Assembly: GCA_017461565.1 (NCBI GenBank)
Contig: JAFTXQ010000013.1
Location: forward strand, 1-64,000
Source of the DNA: Oscillospiraceae bacterium
GTDB lineage: Bacteria; Bacillota; Clostridia; Oscillospirales; Ruminococcaceae
Direction of reading: 5' to 3'
DNA: 64,000 nucleotides
Shown: positions 1-9,620 of the stretch, in pieces
Numbering within the stretch: position 1 is the first letter of the stretch
Layout of the letters: every line of letters begins with the position of its first letter
Program-made: the position numbers and the translations under genes
The notes under the pieces: model-generated
What the model saw: only the letters and a program-made list of their open reading frames with translations
The model's database searches: none
What the model was told of the DNA's origin: nothing

Positions 1-1233
1 AACGTTGATCTCAACGCTGGGCTGGTTGTCGGAGTATGTGGATAACACCTGAGATTTCTTGGTGGGGATAGTTGTGTTACGCTCGATCATTCTTGTGCAG
101 ATGCCGCCTGCGGTCTCGATACCGAGGGACAGGGGTGTAACGTCGAGCAGCAGGAGGCCTGTTACCTCCTTGTTCAGTACGCCACCCTGGATGCACGCAC
201 CGATGGATACGCACTCATCGGGGTTGATGCCCTTGAAGGGCTCCTTGCCGAGGAAGCTCTTTACAGCCTCCTGAACAGCGGGGATTCTTGTGGAGCCGCC
301 TACCAGCAGGATCTTGTCGATCTCGCTTGTGGACAGACCGGAATCGGAGATAGCCTGCTTCAGGGGACCCATTGTAGCCTCTACAAGGTCAGCGGTAAGC
401 TCGTTGAACTTTGCTCTGGAGAGAGTTACGTTCAGGTGCTTGGGGCCTGTTGCGTCTGCTGTGATATAGGGGATATTTACATTTACTGTTGTGGAGTTGG
501 AAAGGGCGATCTTAGCCTTTTCAGCTTCGTCCTTAAGTCTCTGCATAGCGAACTTGTCGTTTGCAAGGTCGATTCCGTCGGACTTCTTGAACTCATCTCT
601 CAGGAAGTCGATAACTCTCTGGTCGAAGTCGTCGCCGCCGAGACGGTTGTTACCTGCTGTTGCAAGAACCTCCTGTACGCCGTCGCCGATCTCGATAACG
701 GATACGTCGAATGTACCGCCGCCGAGGTCATATACAACGATCTTCTGGTCGTCCTCCTTGTCGATACCGTAAGCGAGAGCTGCCGCTGTGGGCTCGTTGA
801 TGATTCTCTTTACGGTAAGACCTGCGATCTGGCCTGCGTCCTTTGTAGCCTGACGCTGGGAGTCTGTAAAGTATGCGGGAACTGTGATAACAGCCTCTGT
901 TACTGTCTCGCCGAGGTAAGCCTCTGCGTCAGCCTTCAGCTTCTGCAGGATCATTGCGGAGATCTCCTGGGGAGTGTACTTCTTGCCGTCAATGTCTACC
1001 TTGTAGTCTGTACCCATGTGACGCTTGATGGAGATAACTGTCTTGTCGGGGTTTGTAACAGCCTGGTTCTTTGCAAGCTGGCCTACAAGACGCTCGCCGT
1101 CCTTTGTGAATGCCACTACAGAGGGAGTTGTTCTGTTACCCTCGGGGTTGGTGATAACTACAGGCTCGCCGCCCTCGATAACGGATACGCAGGAGTTTGT
1201 AGTACCTAAGTCAATACCAATGATCTTTGCCAT
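1..1233 (-). CDS. dnaK: Chaperone DnaK (Hsp70), C-terminal part outside window
   Basis: ATP-dependent Hsp70 chaperone that folds and protects cytosolic proteins with GrpE and DnaJ. The visible 411 residues hold the nucleotide-binding domain, beginning [18 protein letters not shown] (phosphate-1 motif), with [11 protein letters not shown] (phosphate-2) near residue 165 and [11 protein letters not shown] (adenosine motif) near 335, and reach the first strands of the substrate-binding domain (TPLSLGIET). The ATG is preceded by GGAGGAATATATT. About 200 C-terminal residues lie beyond base 1. It is the third gene of hrcA-grpE-dnaK and should be controlled by HrcA through the CIRCE element at 3003. 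Identification is secure. Confidence 0.98.
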   Translation of the reverse strand, partial: MAKIIGIDLGTTNSCVSVIEGGEPVVITNPEGNRTTPSVVAFTKDGERLVGQLAKNQAVTNPDKTVISIKRHMGTDYKVDIDGKKYTPQEISAMILQKLKADAEAYLGETVTEAVITVPAYFTDSQRQATKDAGQIAGLTVKRIINEPTAAALAYGIDKEDDQKIVVYDLGGGTFDVSVIEIGDGVQEVLATAGNNRLGGDDFDQRVIDFLRDEFKKSDGIDLANDKFAMQRLKDEAEKAKIALSNSTTVNVNIPYITADATGPKHLNVTLSRAKFNELTADLVEATMGPLKQAISDSGLSTSEIDKILLVGGSTRIPAVQEAVKSFLGKEPFKGINPDECVSIGACIQGGVLNKEVTGLLLLDVTPLSLGIETAGGICTRMIERNTTIPTKKSQVLSTYSDNQPSVEINV

Positions 1234-1358
1234 AATATATTCCTCCATTCTTTTGTATGGCAGCCGTCACAAAAACACCGGCTTGCGCCTTTTCGTTTTT
1301 TACGGTTGCATTGATTTACTATTGATTATCGTGCGGACACCTCCGCGGGGATGTGTTA

Positions 1359-1895
1359 TCAGTTAACGACTGCGACCATCGCAAATCGGATAACTCTGTC
1401 GCCTATCCTGTAGCCCTTTGCAAAGGTTGTGGCTACCATGCCGCTTTCAAGCTCGTCGCTCTCTACACGCTGAACTGCCTGGTGCATGGACGGATCGAAC
1501 ATAACGCCGTCACTTTCGATCTCCTCAACGCCCAGCTTTGTGAGTATCTCAAGGAAGCTGTCGTCTATCATCTGTACGCCCTGCTTGTAGGCGGCGTCGG
1601 TACACTCGGCTTCAAGCGCCCTTGTGAGATTGTCCATCACGGGCAGGAACTCCTTTACCACGTCGGTGATTATCACGGGACGAAGCTCCAGCTTTTCCTT
1701 TGCGGCACGCTTACGGAAGTTGTCGTACTCTGCCACTGTACGCAGGAGCTGATCCTTTACGGAAGCGAGCTCTGCTGTCAGCTTTTCCTCGTTGGAGGGC
1801 TCTGTAACGACTTCGGCCTCGGGAGCGGTCTCCTCAGCGGTGACTTCTTCCTCGGTCCTGATCTCCTCGTTCATCTCCTCGTTATTCATCGCCAT
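1359..1895 (-). CDS. grpE: Nucleotide exchange factor GrpE
   Basis: GrpE releases ADP from DnaK and so resets the chaperone cycle. The 178-residue protein has the family layout: an acidic, Glu-rich first 45 residues, a long coiled-coil helix (AELASVKDQLLRTVAEYDNFRKR), then the compact beta domain ending with GYRIGDRVIRFAMVAV. Length is normal. The start overlaps the 3' end of hrcA by 14 bp, with AGAGAGGTAG as ribosome binding site inside hrcA, so translation is probably coupled. dnaK follows after about 125 bp. Confidence 0.97.
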   Translation of the reverse strand: MAMNNEEMNEEIRTEEEVTAEETAPEAEVVTEPSNEEKLTAELASVKDQLLRTVAEYDNFRKRAAKEKLELRPVIITDVVKEFLPVMDNLTRALEAECTDAAYKQGVQMIDDSFLEILTKLGVEEIESDGVMFDPSMHQAVQRVESDELESGMVATTFAKGYRIGDRVIRFAMVAVVN

Positions 1896-2943
1896 TCTGT
1901 TCTACCTCTCTTTCTATCTGTGCAAGCTGTCTGTCCTCGTCGTCCTCGGAGAGAAGCTGCGTCACTTTATTGCTGAAATATTCTATATATGGGATTATCC
2001 TGCGGTAATCCAGCCTCATAGGTCCTATTACGCCCAGCGTTCCTGCGGGCTTTCCGTCCTTGTAGTAGCTTGCGCTTACAAAGGTCGAGTTAGTTATCGC
2101 AAAGGTGCCCTCCTCTGCGCCGAACTTTATGTTGATGCCTGAGAATGCGCTGTCCAGCAGCATCGAAAGCTCGTTCTTCTGCTCAAGGAACCTCATGACG
2201 TCCATCATGGGGAACTCCTGACAGGCGAGGAGATTTGACTCTCCCTTTACATCGATGCTGTCACGCATCATCTCGCCCGTAAGCTCATACACTGCGTACA
2301 GCAGCGGTGAAAGGCTCATCATATAGCTGCCGAGAGCCTGTGCGAGGGTGCTCACGTACTCATCTGTCATGTTTGCAAGATTAACGCCCTGCAGGTGCGA
2401 ATTGAGGAAGCGTGTGAAGAACTCCATCTGCTCGTTGGACAGGTCGAACTCCATGCGGCACACTCTGTTCTTTACCTCGCCGTTGGAGGTTATCAGCAGC
2501 AGCACGTACATCCGCCTGCCTGTGGGGATAACGTCCACCTTGGTTATCACAGAGAACTGCGAAACGTGGTTTGTTGAGAACGTAGCGCACTTTGTTATCT
2601 CTGCGAGGGCGGCGGAGGCGTTCTTTATGATATCCTCCTCCGTTACTGCGTCACCGAAGATACGCTCGTCAAAATCTGCGAGGGCGTCATGGTTTATCGG
2701 CTCGGGGCTCATCAGGTTGTCGATGTAGAAGCGGTAGCCCTTGAATGTAGGCACACGACCTGCCGAGGTGTGCGGATGGTCGAGATAGCCCTCCTGCTCC
2801 AGTGCGGCCATGGTATTGCGTATCGTTGCCGAGGATACATTGATATCCGGCTTCTGCGCAAGCGCCTTGGAGCCTACCGGCTCTCCGGTCTTTATATACT
2901 CGTCAACGATGGCGGCGAGTATCTTCATTCCTCTAGCGTCCAC
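1882..2943 (-). CDS. hrcA: Heat-inducible transcription repressor HrcA
   Basis: Repressor of the class I heat-shock genes; it binds the CIRCE inverted repeat and needs GroEL to stay active. The 353 residues start with the winged-helix domain (MKILAAIVDEYIKTGEPVGS, SSATIRNTMAALEQEGYL, HTSAGRVPTFKGYRFYID), followed by the GAF-like dimerisation region. The chosen start is GTG at 2943, with AAAGGCAGG about 8 nt upstream; an ATG five codons in (2928) is possible but lacks a spaced Shine-Dalgarno. First gene of the operon, directly behind its own operator, so it is autoregulated. Confidence 0.97.
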   Translation of the reverse strand: MDARGMKILAAIVDEYIKTGEPVGSKALAQKPDINVSSATIRNTMAALEQEGYLDHPHTSAGRVPTFKGYRFYIDNLMSPEPINHDALADFDERIFGDAVTEEDIIKNASAALAEITKCATFSTNHVSQFSVITKVDVIPTGRRMYVLLLITSNGEVKNRVCRMEFDLSNEQMEFFTRFLNSHLQGVNLANMTDEYVSTLAQALGSYMMSLSPLLYAVYELTGEMMRDSIDVKGESNLLACQEFPMMDVMRFLEQKNELSMLLDSAFSGINIKFGAEEGTFAITNSTFVSASYYKDGKPAGTLGVIGPMRLDYRRIIPYIEYFSNKVTQLLSEDDEDRQLAQIEREVEQNGDE

Positions 2944-3002
2944 AGCCTACCTGCCTTTCAAAGGGATGTTGTTACCTGTTTAGCACTCTCTTCTCAAAAG
3001 TG

Positions 3003-3029
3003 TTAGCACTCTTTCTCTCTGAGTGCTAA
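3003..3029. promoter_or_regulatory. CIRCE operator for HrcA
   Basis: A perfect CIRCE: TTAGCACTC, 9-nt spacer, GAGTGCTAA. It lies just downstream of the hrcA promoter, where bound HrcA would block initiation or early elongation. A third exact TTAGCACTC half-site sits at 2980-2988, between CIRCE and the hrcA start. Confidence 0.97.
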
Positions 3030-3033
3030 ATAT

Positions 3034-3062
3034 AATTTATCATGTTTTCTCCGAATTGTCAA
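3034..3062 (-). promoter_or_regulatory. SigA-type promoter of hrcA-grpE-dnaK
   Basis: On the minus strand TTGACA (3062-3057) is followed after 17 nt by TAAATT (3039-3034). Transcription would start at the edge of the CIRCE element. The -35 is perfect and the -10 is weak, as expected for a repressed stress promoter. Confidence 0.7.
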
Positions 3063-3201
3063 GTGGTTTTTGAAAAAAACTGCACAAATTTGCAGATTTT
3101 TTTATTAAATCTATCGCACGAGTTTTAGATTTTCGCATAACAGCACAGTTTTTCGGCTTTTTTTAGTATTGCTCGCACTTCCTTTTTTATAATAGTTCAT
3201 A

Positions 3202-3240
3202 TAAAAAAAGACCGCTCCCGCACCTTGGTGCGAAAGCGGC
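3202..3240 (-). terminator. Rho-independent terminator of the aldo/keto reductase gene
   Basis: Minus-strand hairpin GCCGCTTTCGCACC / GGTGCGGGAGCGGT followed by TTTTTTT, immediately after the reductase stop codon. The bases between here and the hrcA promoter (3063-3200) are AT-rich and show no gene. Confidence 0.9.
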
Positions 3241-3247
3241 TGAGTTG

Positions 3248-4348
3248 TTATTCGAAATTCACTGCTACATCCTTAAGATACTTTATTATCTCCAGATGCT
3301 GGGGGCAGTGACCCTCGCACTGACCGCAGGCGATGCACTCCGATGCCCTGCCATGGCCCGAAGCGATATCCTCGTAGCTTTCAGTGGGAGTCATATCCTC
3401 CTGCTTGTCGGCGTTGTACAGTGCAAAATAGTCGGGTATCGGGATGTTCATGGGGCAACCCTCGACGCAATAACGGCAAGCGGTACAAGGGATGGATACA
3501 GCGGAGTTTATGATATCCGCCGCCCTGAACACAAGCTTCTGCTCCTCACTGCTGAGCGGCTTGAAATCAGCCATGTAGCCTGTGTTGTCCGTAAGCTGCT
3601 GCATATTGCTCATACCGCTGAGTACGCAGATGACTCCCTCAAGGCCTGCCGCAAATCTGATAGCCCAGGAGGGCACAGACATATCGGGTGCGCTGTCCTT
3701 AAACAGCTTTGCAGCCTTTTCGGGGACATTGGCAAGGGTGCCGCCCTTTACGGGCTCCATTACGATAACATCCTTGCCGTGCTTTCTTGCCACCTCGTAG
3801 CAGAGACGGGACTGCACGTTCTTGTCCTCCCAGTCGAGGTAGTTTATCTGAAGCTGCACGAACTCCATTTCGGGGTGTGCGGTGAGTATCTCGTCCAGGA
3901 GCTGTGCGTTGTCGTGATAGGAGAAGCCTATCCTGCGCACAAGTCCTTCCTTCTTTTTCTGCATAACGAAATCAAACGCACCTAAGCGTGTGGAGATCTC
4001 ATAGTTCTCCTTATTAAGACAGTGCAGGAGATAATAGTCAAAATAGCCTGCGCCTGTTCTTTCAAGCTGGGTGCTGAACATATTCTCCATGTCCTCTTTT
4101 TCCTTGAGGAACATCGTGGGGAGCTTTGTTGCAACCAGGAAGCTGCCACGGGGATGGCGCTCAACAAGCGCCTCCTTCAGCATACACTCGCTTGCGCCGT
4201 CATGGTACATATACGCTGTGTCAAAATAAGTAAAGCCCTGCTCAAGGAAACTGTCCACCATGCCGTTTATCTGCGCCTTGTCGAAGCTTTTCTGGTCGTT
4301 TCCGTCAAGGAGGGGAAGTCTCATAAAACCGAAGCCGAGTTTTTTCAA
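3248..4348 (-). CDS. Aldo/keto reductase with C-terminal ferredoxin-like Fe-S domain
   Basis: Predicted NAD(P)H-dependent oxidoreductase of the COG1453-type family: an AKR TIM barrel followed by two [4Fe-4S]-type motifs, [12 protein letters not shown] and [12 protein letters not shown]. The barrel keeps the Asp and Tyr catalytic region ([13 protein letters not shown]). The substrate cannot be read from sequence. The upstream ATG at 4357 abuts GAAAGG with no spacing; TTG at 4348 sits 9 nt behind GAAAGG and gives [12 protein letters not shown], so TTG is chosen. It is transcribed alone, between the heat-shock operon and the divergent clpC. Confidence 0.9.
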   Translation of the reverse strand: MKKLGFGFMRLPLLDGNDQKSFDKAQINGMVDSFLEQGFTYFDTAYMYHDGASECMLKEALVERHPRGSFLVATKLPTMFLKEKEDMENMFSTQLERTGAGYFDYYLLHCLNKENYEISTRLGAFDFVMQKKKEGLVRRIGFSYHDNAQLLDEILTAHPEMEFVQLQINYLDWEDKNVQSRLCYEVARKHGKDVIVMEPVKGGTLANVPEKAAKLFKDSAPDMSVPSWAIRFAAGLEGVICVLSGMSNMQQLTDNTGYMADFKPLSSEEQKLVFRAADIINSAVSIPCTACRYCVEGCPMNIPIPDYFALYNADKQEDMTPTESYEDIASGHGRASECIACGQCEGHCPQHLEIIKYLKDVAVNFE

Positions 4349-4382
4349 AAAGATCATCCTTTCAGAATTAAATATTATTTAT

Positions 4383-4411
4383 ATGATACCATTAAATTCC
4401 TTTAAGTGCAA
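4383..4411 (-). promoter_or_regulatory. Promoter of the aldo/keto reductase gene
   Basis: Minus-strand TTGCAC (4411-4406), 17-nt spacer, TATCAT (4388-4383), 35 nt from the reductase start. For the divergent clpC only a -10 (TATAAT, 4461-4466) is evident; no good -35 is present at the proper distance. Confidence 0.5.
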
Positions 4412-4501
4412 GAGGTTTTTAAAAATTTTTGAACAGGTAAATATTTCTGTGATTTCTGCCTATAATTACTATACGGATATTACGAAACGGAGTGATTAAA
4501 A

Positions 4502-6895
4502 GTGATCTCATTCAACGGATTTACCGACAAAGCCGCAGTTGCGCTCAACGCTGCCATTGCGGCGGCGATGGGCTTCGGGCACACCTATATCGGGAGCGAG
4601 CATATCCTGTACGGTCTCACCGCCGACGAGGGCAGCCCATCAGCGCTGGTGCTTAAAAAGTACGGCATCGGCAGGCGTGAGGTGCTTGCAAAGCTTGAGT
4701 CGCTCGTAGGAAAGGGCACTCCAACACGGCTTGGAGCGTCGGATCTCACGCCACGTAGCAAGCGGCTGATGGAGAGTGCAGTAAACCTCGCACGTGCCGA
4801 GGGCTCAAAGACCGCCGGCACAGAACATCTGCTGCGTGCGATCGTACTGGACAGGGATTGCTACGGCTGCGTTATACTCTCAGAGCTTGGAGCAAACATC
4901 GAACGCATTGCCGCCGAAAGCACGGCACGTAAATATGTGGAGCCGTCCTTTGACAATGAAAAAGAGCGGCGCACAAAAACACCTAACCTCGCAAAGTACG
5001 CAAAGGAGCTGACAGCGCTTGCCGCATCGGGACAGCTTGATCCCGTACTCGGACGTGAAAACGAGATAGAAGCGCTGACACGTGTGCTTCTTCGCCGCTG
5101 CAAGAACAACCCATGCCTTATCGGCGAGGCAGGCGTAGGAAAGACAGCTGTCGTAGAGGGCTTTGCACAGAGGATCGCAAGCCGTGAGGTGCCGCCCGAG
5201 CTTTGCGGCAGGCGTGTATTCTCGCTGGATCTGACCGCCATGCTCGCAGGCGCAAAATACCGTGGAGATTTTGAAGAGCGCCTGAAAGGAGTGCTTGAGG
5301 AGGCAACAGCTTCAAGCGGAGTGATACTATTCATCGATGAGATACACGGCATAGTCGGGACAGGAGCCGCAGAGGGCGCTATCGACGCCGCAAACATTCT
5401 CAAGCCAAAGCTTGCAAGGGGCGAAATATGCGTCATCGGAGCAACTACAACAGAGGAATACCGCAGGTTTATCGAAAAGGACAGCGCACTTGAGCGGCGT
5501 TTTCAGTCAATAAAAGTAGAGGCTCCCGACGAAGCCGCCACATTAAAGATACTAAAAGGTCTGAGAAGCCGTTACGAAGCGCACCATCACGCTGTCATCA
5601 CCGATGATGCGCTTGAAGCTTCCATCAGGCTTTCGGTCAGATATATCAACGACCGCAATCTGCCCGATAAAGCGATAGATCTGCTTGACGAGTCTGCTGC
5701 GAGGGCAAGGCTGGGATATACGGAGAACTCAGTCACTGCACGCATTGAGGAGATACGTGCTGAAATGGCAAGGATGATATCCGAAAAGAAATTTGACAGG
5801 ATACCTGCACTGCGTGAGCAGGAAATGCGGCTGATCGGCGAAAAAGCTCAGCCCTCACCTTCCAGAGTCATCGTTGACGGCAGCGCTGTTGCACAGACGG
5901 TATCAATCATGACAGGTATACCCGCAGCGCAGCTCACCGCTGATGAGAGCAGACGGCTCAGCGAGATCGAAACTCTCCTGAAAGAACGGATAATCGGGCA
6001 GGATAACGCCGTCGAACAAGTTGCCGCAGCAATACGCCGTGGTCGCAGCGGTCTCAAGGACCCCAGGCGTCCCGTATGCTCCTTTATGTTTCTGGGACAG
6101 ACCGGCGTAGGAAAGACGGAGCTTTCCAAAGCTGTGGCAGAGGTCGTATTCGGGGACGAGAGTCGACTCATCCGCTTCGATATGTCGGAATTTATGGAGC
6201 GGCACTCAGTATCAAAGCTTATAGGCTCGCCTCCCGGATATGTCGGCTACGAGCAGGAAGGGCAGCTTATCAAGCGCATACGAAGCTCCCCATATTCGGT
6301 AGTATTGTTTGACGAGGCCGAAAAGGCGCATCCCGAAGTGCTTAATCTGTTGCTTCAGATAATGGAAGACGGCACGCTTACCGCCGCAGACGGCAGGAAA
6401 GCGGACTTCAGAAACGCTATAATCATACTGACAGGCAACATCGGAGCAGAGACGCTCAGCAAGACCTCGCTGGGCTTCGGTGAAAGCAAAGCAGGAAAGA
6501 GCGACGTGATGCGTGAGCTGAAAAACCGCTTCAAGCCGGAATTTCTCAACCGCATCGACAGTATCGTGGTGTTCGAGAGCCTAGGAGATCCCCAGTTACA
6601 GCACATCTGCACACTGATGCTGAGATCGCTGTCGGAGCGTGCCGCCGCCTGCGGCATAAGCATCACCTTTGCTCCAAGCGCCATAAAGCAGCTGTGCGCC
6701 GACGCCATGCTTTCGGAGAGCGGTGCGGAAAAAATGGGGGCAAGACCACTGCGCAGGGTGATAACCTCAAAGGTCGAGGATATGCTGTCCAGCAAAATGA
6801 TAAGCGGGGAGCTGAAAAGCGGCAGCTGTGCCGAGGTATGCGCCGATGGCACTGTGATAACCGTTCAGCCTATACTTGTAAATTCAAAGCAATAA
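4502..6895 (+). CDS. clpC: ClpC-type AAA+ unfoldase (ClpA/ClpB family)
   Basis: Two-ring Hsp100 ATPase of 797 residues that unfolds proteins, probably for ClpP. Two Clp_N repeats fill residues 1-150. The first AAA domain has Walker [10 protein letters not shown] (~208-216) and Walker [10 protein letters not shown]; the second has GQTGVGKTE (~530) and [11 protein letters not shown] (~600). Between them is a short UVR-like helical insert ([17 protein letters not shown]) in place of the long ClpB middle domain, hence ClpC rather than ClpB. GTG start behind GGAG. McsA, McsB and CtsR are not neighbours, and no CtsR heptamer repeat is visible upstream, so regulation differs from the Bacillus clpC operon. 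Confidence 0.9.
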   Translation: MISFNGFTDKAAVALNAAIAAAMGFGHTYIGSEHILYGLTADEGSPSALVLKKYGIGRREVLAKLESLVGKGTPTRLGASDLTPRSKRLMESAVNLARAEGSKTAGTEHLLRAIVLDRDCYGCVILSELGANIERIAAESTARKYVEPSFDNEKERRTKTPNLAKYAKELTALAASGQLDPVLGRENEIEALTRVLLRRCKNNPCLIGEAGVGKTAVVEGFAQRIASREVPPELCGRRVFSLDLTAMLAGAKYRGDFEERLKGVLEEATASSGVILFIDEIHGIVGTGAAEGAIDAANILKPKLARGEICVIGATTTEEYRRFIEKDSALERRFQSIKVEAPDEAATLKILKGLRSRYEAHHHAVITDDALEASIRLSVRYINDRNLPDKAIDLLDESAARARLGYTENSVTARIEEIRAEMARMISEKKFDRIPALREQEMRLIGEKAQPSPSRVIVDGSAVAQTVSIMTGIPAAQLTADESRRLSEIETLLKERIIGQDNAVEQVAAAIRRGRSGLKDPRRPVCSFMFLGQTGVGKTELSKAVAEVVFGDESRLIRFDMSEFMERHSVSKLIGSPPGYVGYEQEGQLIKRIRSSPYSVVLFDEAEKAHPEVLNLLLQIMEDGTLTAADGRKADFRNAIIILTGNIGAETLSKTSLGFGESKAGKSDVMRELKNRFKPEFLNRIDSIVVFESLGDPQLQHICTLMLRSLSERAAACGISITFAPSAIKQLCADAMLSESGAEKMGARPLRRVITSKVEDMLSSKMISGELKSGSCAEVCADGTVITVQPILVNSKQ

Positions 6896-6900
6896 AACAA

Positions 6901-6942
6901 ATGCACTTTCAGCGATATCTGCGGAAAGTGCATCTTTATTAT
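6901..6942. terminator. Bidirectional terminator between clpC and the small membrane protein gene
   Basis: Perfect stem ATGCACTTTC / GAAAGTGCAT followed by CTTTATTATTT on the plus strand and by TTGTTTTATT on the minus strand. It serves two convergent genes. Confidence 0.85.
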
Positions 6943-7311
6943 TTAATTGCTTTTTAACAGGGAAACAAGGATCAGCGCAGGCGGCACTGCTATGAGGATA
7001 TCGCCAAGCGTAAAGCTTCCGCCTATCAGCGTGAAGATCATAGACACAGCGCACAATGCGATCATTGCCCCCGAGCTTATCAATGCACGCCTGTCGTTCT
7101 TACCGAGTCCGAAAAGACCCGCTGCACCAAAGCCTGCAACAGTAAGAAGCACACCGAAGATATTTCCGATCATCCCGAGGAAATTACCACCCTCTACCAC
7201 ACGGAAAAGAGCAATTCCCACAAACCAACCCTTTGCGCCGCTTGCGAAAAACGCAAAGATCACACTTGCCGCCGCTACTGCAAGGCACAACAAAGAACCG
7301 ATCTTTCTCAT
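6943..7311 (-). CDS. Small four-helix membrane protein of unknown function
   Basis: A 122-residue protein, almost entirely hydrophobic, with four likely membrane segments (about residues 5-25, 45-68, 78-98 and 102-120) and a short basic loop GKNDRRAL between segments 2 and 3. Start chosen from GGGAGG upstream of ATG. No catalytic motif is seen. It is probably monocistronic. No function is proposed. Confidence 0.75.
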   Translation of the reverse strand: MRKIGSLLCLAVAAASVIFAFFASGAKGWFVGIALFRVVEGGNFLGMIGNIFGVLLTVAGFGAAGLFGLGKNDRRALISSGAMIALCAVSMIFTLIGGSFTLGDILIAVPPALILVSLLKSN

Positions 7312-7340
7312 TTTACGTCCTCCCTTTCATGCTAAAGAAA

Positions 7341-7366
7341 AACCGCTGATCCATCAAGATCAGCGG
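7341..7366 (-). terminator. Terminator of tRNA-Leu
   Basis: Minus-strand hairpin CCGCTGATC / GATCAGCGG followed by TTTTTC, five bases after the encoded CCA end. Confidence 0.9.
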
Positions 7367-7371
7367 AACAC

Positions 7372-7458
7372 TGGTGCCGGTAGTGGGGGTCGAACCCACA
7401 CGGTATCGCTACCAACGGATTTTGAGTCCGCCTCGTCTGCCAATTCCAACATACCGGC
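7372..7458 (-). tRNA. tRNA-Leu (anticodon CAA)
   Basis: A class II tRNA of 87 nt with an encoded CCA. Acceptor strand GCCGGTA pairs with TACCGGC, the T-loop is GGTTCGACCCC, the anticodon loop CTCAAAA is closed by CGGA/TCCG giving CAA, and there is a long variable arm as expected for leucine. It has its own promoter and terminator. Confidence 0.97.
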
Positions 7459-7476
7459 GTATTATGTTACCGTAAT

Positions 7477-7505
7477 ATTTTAACATAATTCAGCGTCGTT
7501 GTCAA
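7477..7505 (-). promoter_or_regulatory. Promoter of tRNA-Leu
   Basis: Minus strand TTGACA (7505-7500), 17-nt spacer, TAAAAT (7482-7477), 19 nt before the mature tRNA 5' end. Confidence 0.85.
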
Positions 7506-7515
7506 TACCTATTGG

Positions 7516-7995
7516 TCATTTATGGTATTTTGAATTGTTCAGTATGGAGTATGCCCTGTACACCTGTTCAAACAGCATCACCCTTGCAAGGCTGTGCGGA
7601 AAGGTCATCGGTGACATCGACATACGGAGATCCGCCGAACTTTTAAGCCCCTCGGAAAGCCCGAATGAGCTTCCGACAACAAAATTGACAGTACTTATCC
7701 CCCTGTTTGCGATATCGGCAAGCTTATCGGCAAGCTGCTCACTTGAAAGCTGCTTCCCCTCGATACACATGGCAACAGTAAAGGATGACGGCTTTATATT
7801 CTCACGGATGCGCTGCGCCTCCTGCTCAAGCGCCTTTTCTATCTGCGTCCTGTTAGGGTCCTGCGGAAGATCCACCGGCGACGGCTCGTAGACCTTTGCT
7901 GCCGCAAAAGCACCCAGACGCTTGAGATACTCTGCGCACGCCTCACGGTAATAGCTCTCCTTAAGCTTGCCCATAGCAATAAAATTAACGTTCAT
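7516..7995 (-). CDS. rlmH: 23S rRNA pseudouridine-1915 N3-methyltransferase RlmH
   Basis: SPOUT-family methyltransferase that modifies pseudouridine 1915 in helix 69 of 23S rRNA. Family marks: N-terminal MNVNFIAMGKLKESYYREACAEYLKRL, the SAM-binding knot VNFVVGSSFGLSEG, and the C-terminal LARVMLFEQVYRAYSI. 159 residues is standard. Two ATGs are adjacent; the second (7995) is spaced 6 nt from AGGAG and overlaps the stop of the carboxypeptidase gene as ATGA, so the two genes are translationally coupled. Confidence 0.97.
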   Translation of the reverse strand: MNVNFIAMGKLKESYYREACAEYLKRLGAFAAAKVYEPSPVDLPQDPNRTQIEKALEQEAQRIRENIKPSSFTVAMCIEGKQLSSEQLADKLADIANRGISTVNFVVGSSFGLSEGLKSSADLRMSMSPMTFPHSLARVMLFEQVYRAYSILNNSKYHK

Positions 7996-9452
7996 CATCT
8001 TCTCCTGATGTTCTTCTTTTTCTGCGGTGCCATGCCTATCTTGCGGCGGCGCTGCATCTCCGCCACACGGCGGTTGTGACTGTTTCTGATACTGCTTGTG
8101 ATGATAAACAGGATGATAAGCACTACGAGCAGTATTACTATTGCGACAAACTGCGGAGTTTCGATAACGTTCATTATCTTTTCCTTGTAGTATTCTGCCA
8201 TATCAAGATCGATGTGCTTTTCTGTGACAAGCTTCATCTTTGTAAGTGTTTCGCCGTTGAGTCTCAGCTCCAGCATACCCATCTCAGCGCCCTTTTCTAC
8301 AGGGGCTTCAAGCTCCTCGGCATTTTTTGTGCATATCTTCTGGATGGTGGATGTGTCAAGCGATTTCGGCAGCAGCGTGTAAAAATTCTCAGTGACGATC
8401 AGTCCCACTTTATCGGCATTCTTGCCCTTGTCAACTTCGATCTGAGATATCTGCTCGTTCTTATTTATCACAAGAGCGTACTCAAACTCGTTGAAGGCCC
8501 AGTCATAAAGATTTATGTGGTCGGTAAAGGAAAGCAGCGTCTCAGTACTGGTTCCGTCGGGATTGCAGTAAGGAGCGCCCATCGAAACTATGATATAATG
8601 GAAGCCGTCCTTTTCCGCCGTGGTGACAAGCGCACGGCTGCCGTATTCAACATTGTCGTAATTAAAAGTGCCGTCCTCGTTCTTGTAGTAGTATCTGTCG
8701 ATGCTTCCGGTCTTGATGCCGTGAACGCCCTCGTAATAGTACTCACTGGTGGGCTGCATCATCTTGTTTGTGTGCGCTATGAGATAGCCATCGGGATTGT
8801 TCTCATTCGGGGGCATCTCATAGGAATAGGTATCGCAGATATCCATGAAGCGGGGATAATTGTCGATAGCGTACTTTGTTATCAGGTACATATCGTAGGG
8901 AGTGGTGTAATTATTCTCGTCGAAAAGGCCGTGGGGATTTGAGAAATGAGTGTTCCTACAGCCGATGGCGGCAGCCTTTTCGTTCATCATCCTCACAAAA
9001 TTCTCAATACTCTCGCCACCGACGTTGTAAGCAATGATATTCGCCGCCTCGCACGCAGAACGTACCATCAGCGCATACAGTGCATCCATGTAGGTAAGGT
9101 TGTTCTGGAGCGGCTGGATATCGGCGTTTGAAACACCACCGCCAAAGTTAGGGTTGCTGCCGCTGAACTCATTATAGGCAGCGTAAGGGCAATATACATA
9201 AGCATTGAAATCCTTGACCTCTTCCAGTGCCACAAGGCAGGTCATTATCTTAGTGGTAGATGCAGGATACATCTTCTTGTCGGCATTTTTCGACACCACA
9301 ACTATATCAGTGTCGGTATTCACCATATATACACCCTCGCTGTGGAGTGTAAACTTCGGCTTAAATGCCGCAGAAGCGCTTAAACTCCCTGCAAAAACAG
9401 TATATAGTAAAATTATCGACAGAATTAACGCAATTTTTTTAACTTTTCGCAT
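7995..9452 (-). CDS. D-alanyl-D-alanine carboxypeptidase (DacF/PBP5 type)
   Basis: Secreted, membrane-anchored penicillin-binding protein that trims the terminal D-Ala of peptidoglycan stem peptides. Motifs: SxxK in ASTTKIMTCL, SxN-type SACEAAN and KTG in HGIKTGSID. A signal peptide occupies the first ~30 residues (MRKVKKIALILSIILLYTVF). After a beta-rich domain, a C-terminal membrane helix (VAIVILLVVLIILFII) is followed by a basic tail ending KKKNIRRR, so the protein is tethered by a true helix rather than the usual amphipathic one. ATG 9452 is chosen for its AGGAG and the signal peptide. Coupled to rlmH. Confidence 0.93.
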   Translation of the reverse strand: MRKVKKIALILSIILLYTVFAGSLSASAAFKPKFTLHSEGVYMVNTDTDIVVVSKNADKKMYPASTTKIMTCLVALEEVKDFNAYVYCPYAAYNEFSGSNPNFGGGVSNADIQPLQNNLTYMDALYALMVRSACEAANIIAYNVGGESIENFVRMMNEKAAAIGCRNTHFSNPHGLFDENNYTTPYDMYLITKYAIDNYPRFMDICDTYSYEMPPNENNPDGYLIAHTNKMMQPTSEYYYEGVHGIKTGSIDRYYYKNEDGTFNYDNVEYGSRALVTTAEKDGFHYIIVSMGAPYCNPDGTSTETLLSFTDHINLYDWAFNEFEYALVINKNEQISQIEVDKGKNADKVGLIVTENFYTLLPKSLDTSTIQKICTKNAEELEAPVEKGAEMGMLELRLNGETLTKMKLVTEKHIDLDMAEYYKEKIMNVIETPQFVAIVILLVVLIILFIITSSIRNSHNRRVAEMQRRRKIGMAPQKKKNIRRR

Positions 9453-9620
9453 ATAGACAAATCTCCTGTTATGAGTTATTATATTATATGGATGTTTATT
9501 TCGATCCATTGCAGTTTCGTATTTTTATTATATCAAATTTCATGTCTCATTGTAAAGGCTTTTTGCGAAATTGTAACCGAATTGAAATAATTTCCGATAA
9601 CATTCAAGGACGGATACCGG

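Noticed and set aside
436-1209. Plus-strand frame opposite dnaK
   Set aside because: Antisense shadow of dnaK with a Cys/Val-rich unnatural composition.
4383-4501. CtsR operator upstream of clpC
   Set aside because: No tandem GGTCAAA-type heptad could be found in either orientation.
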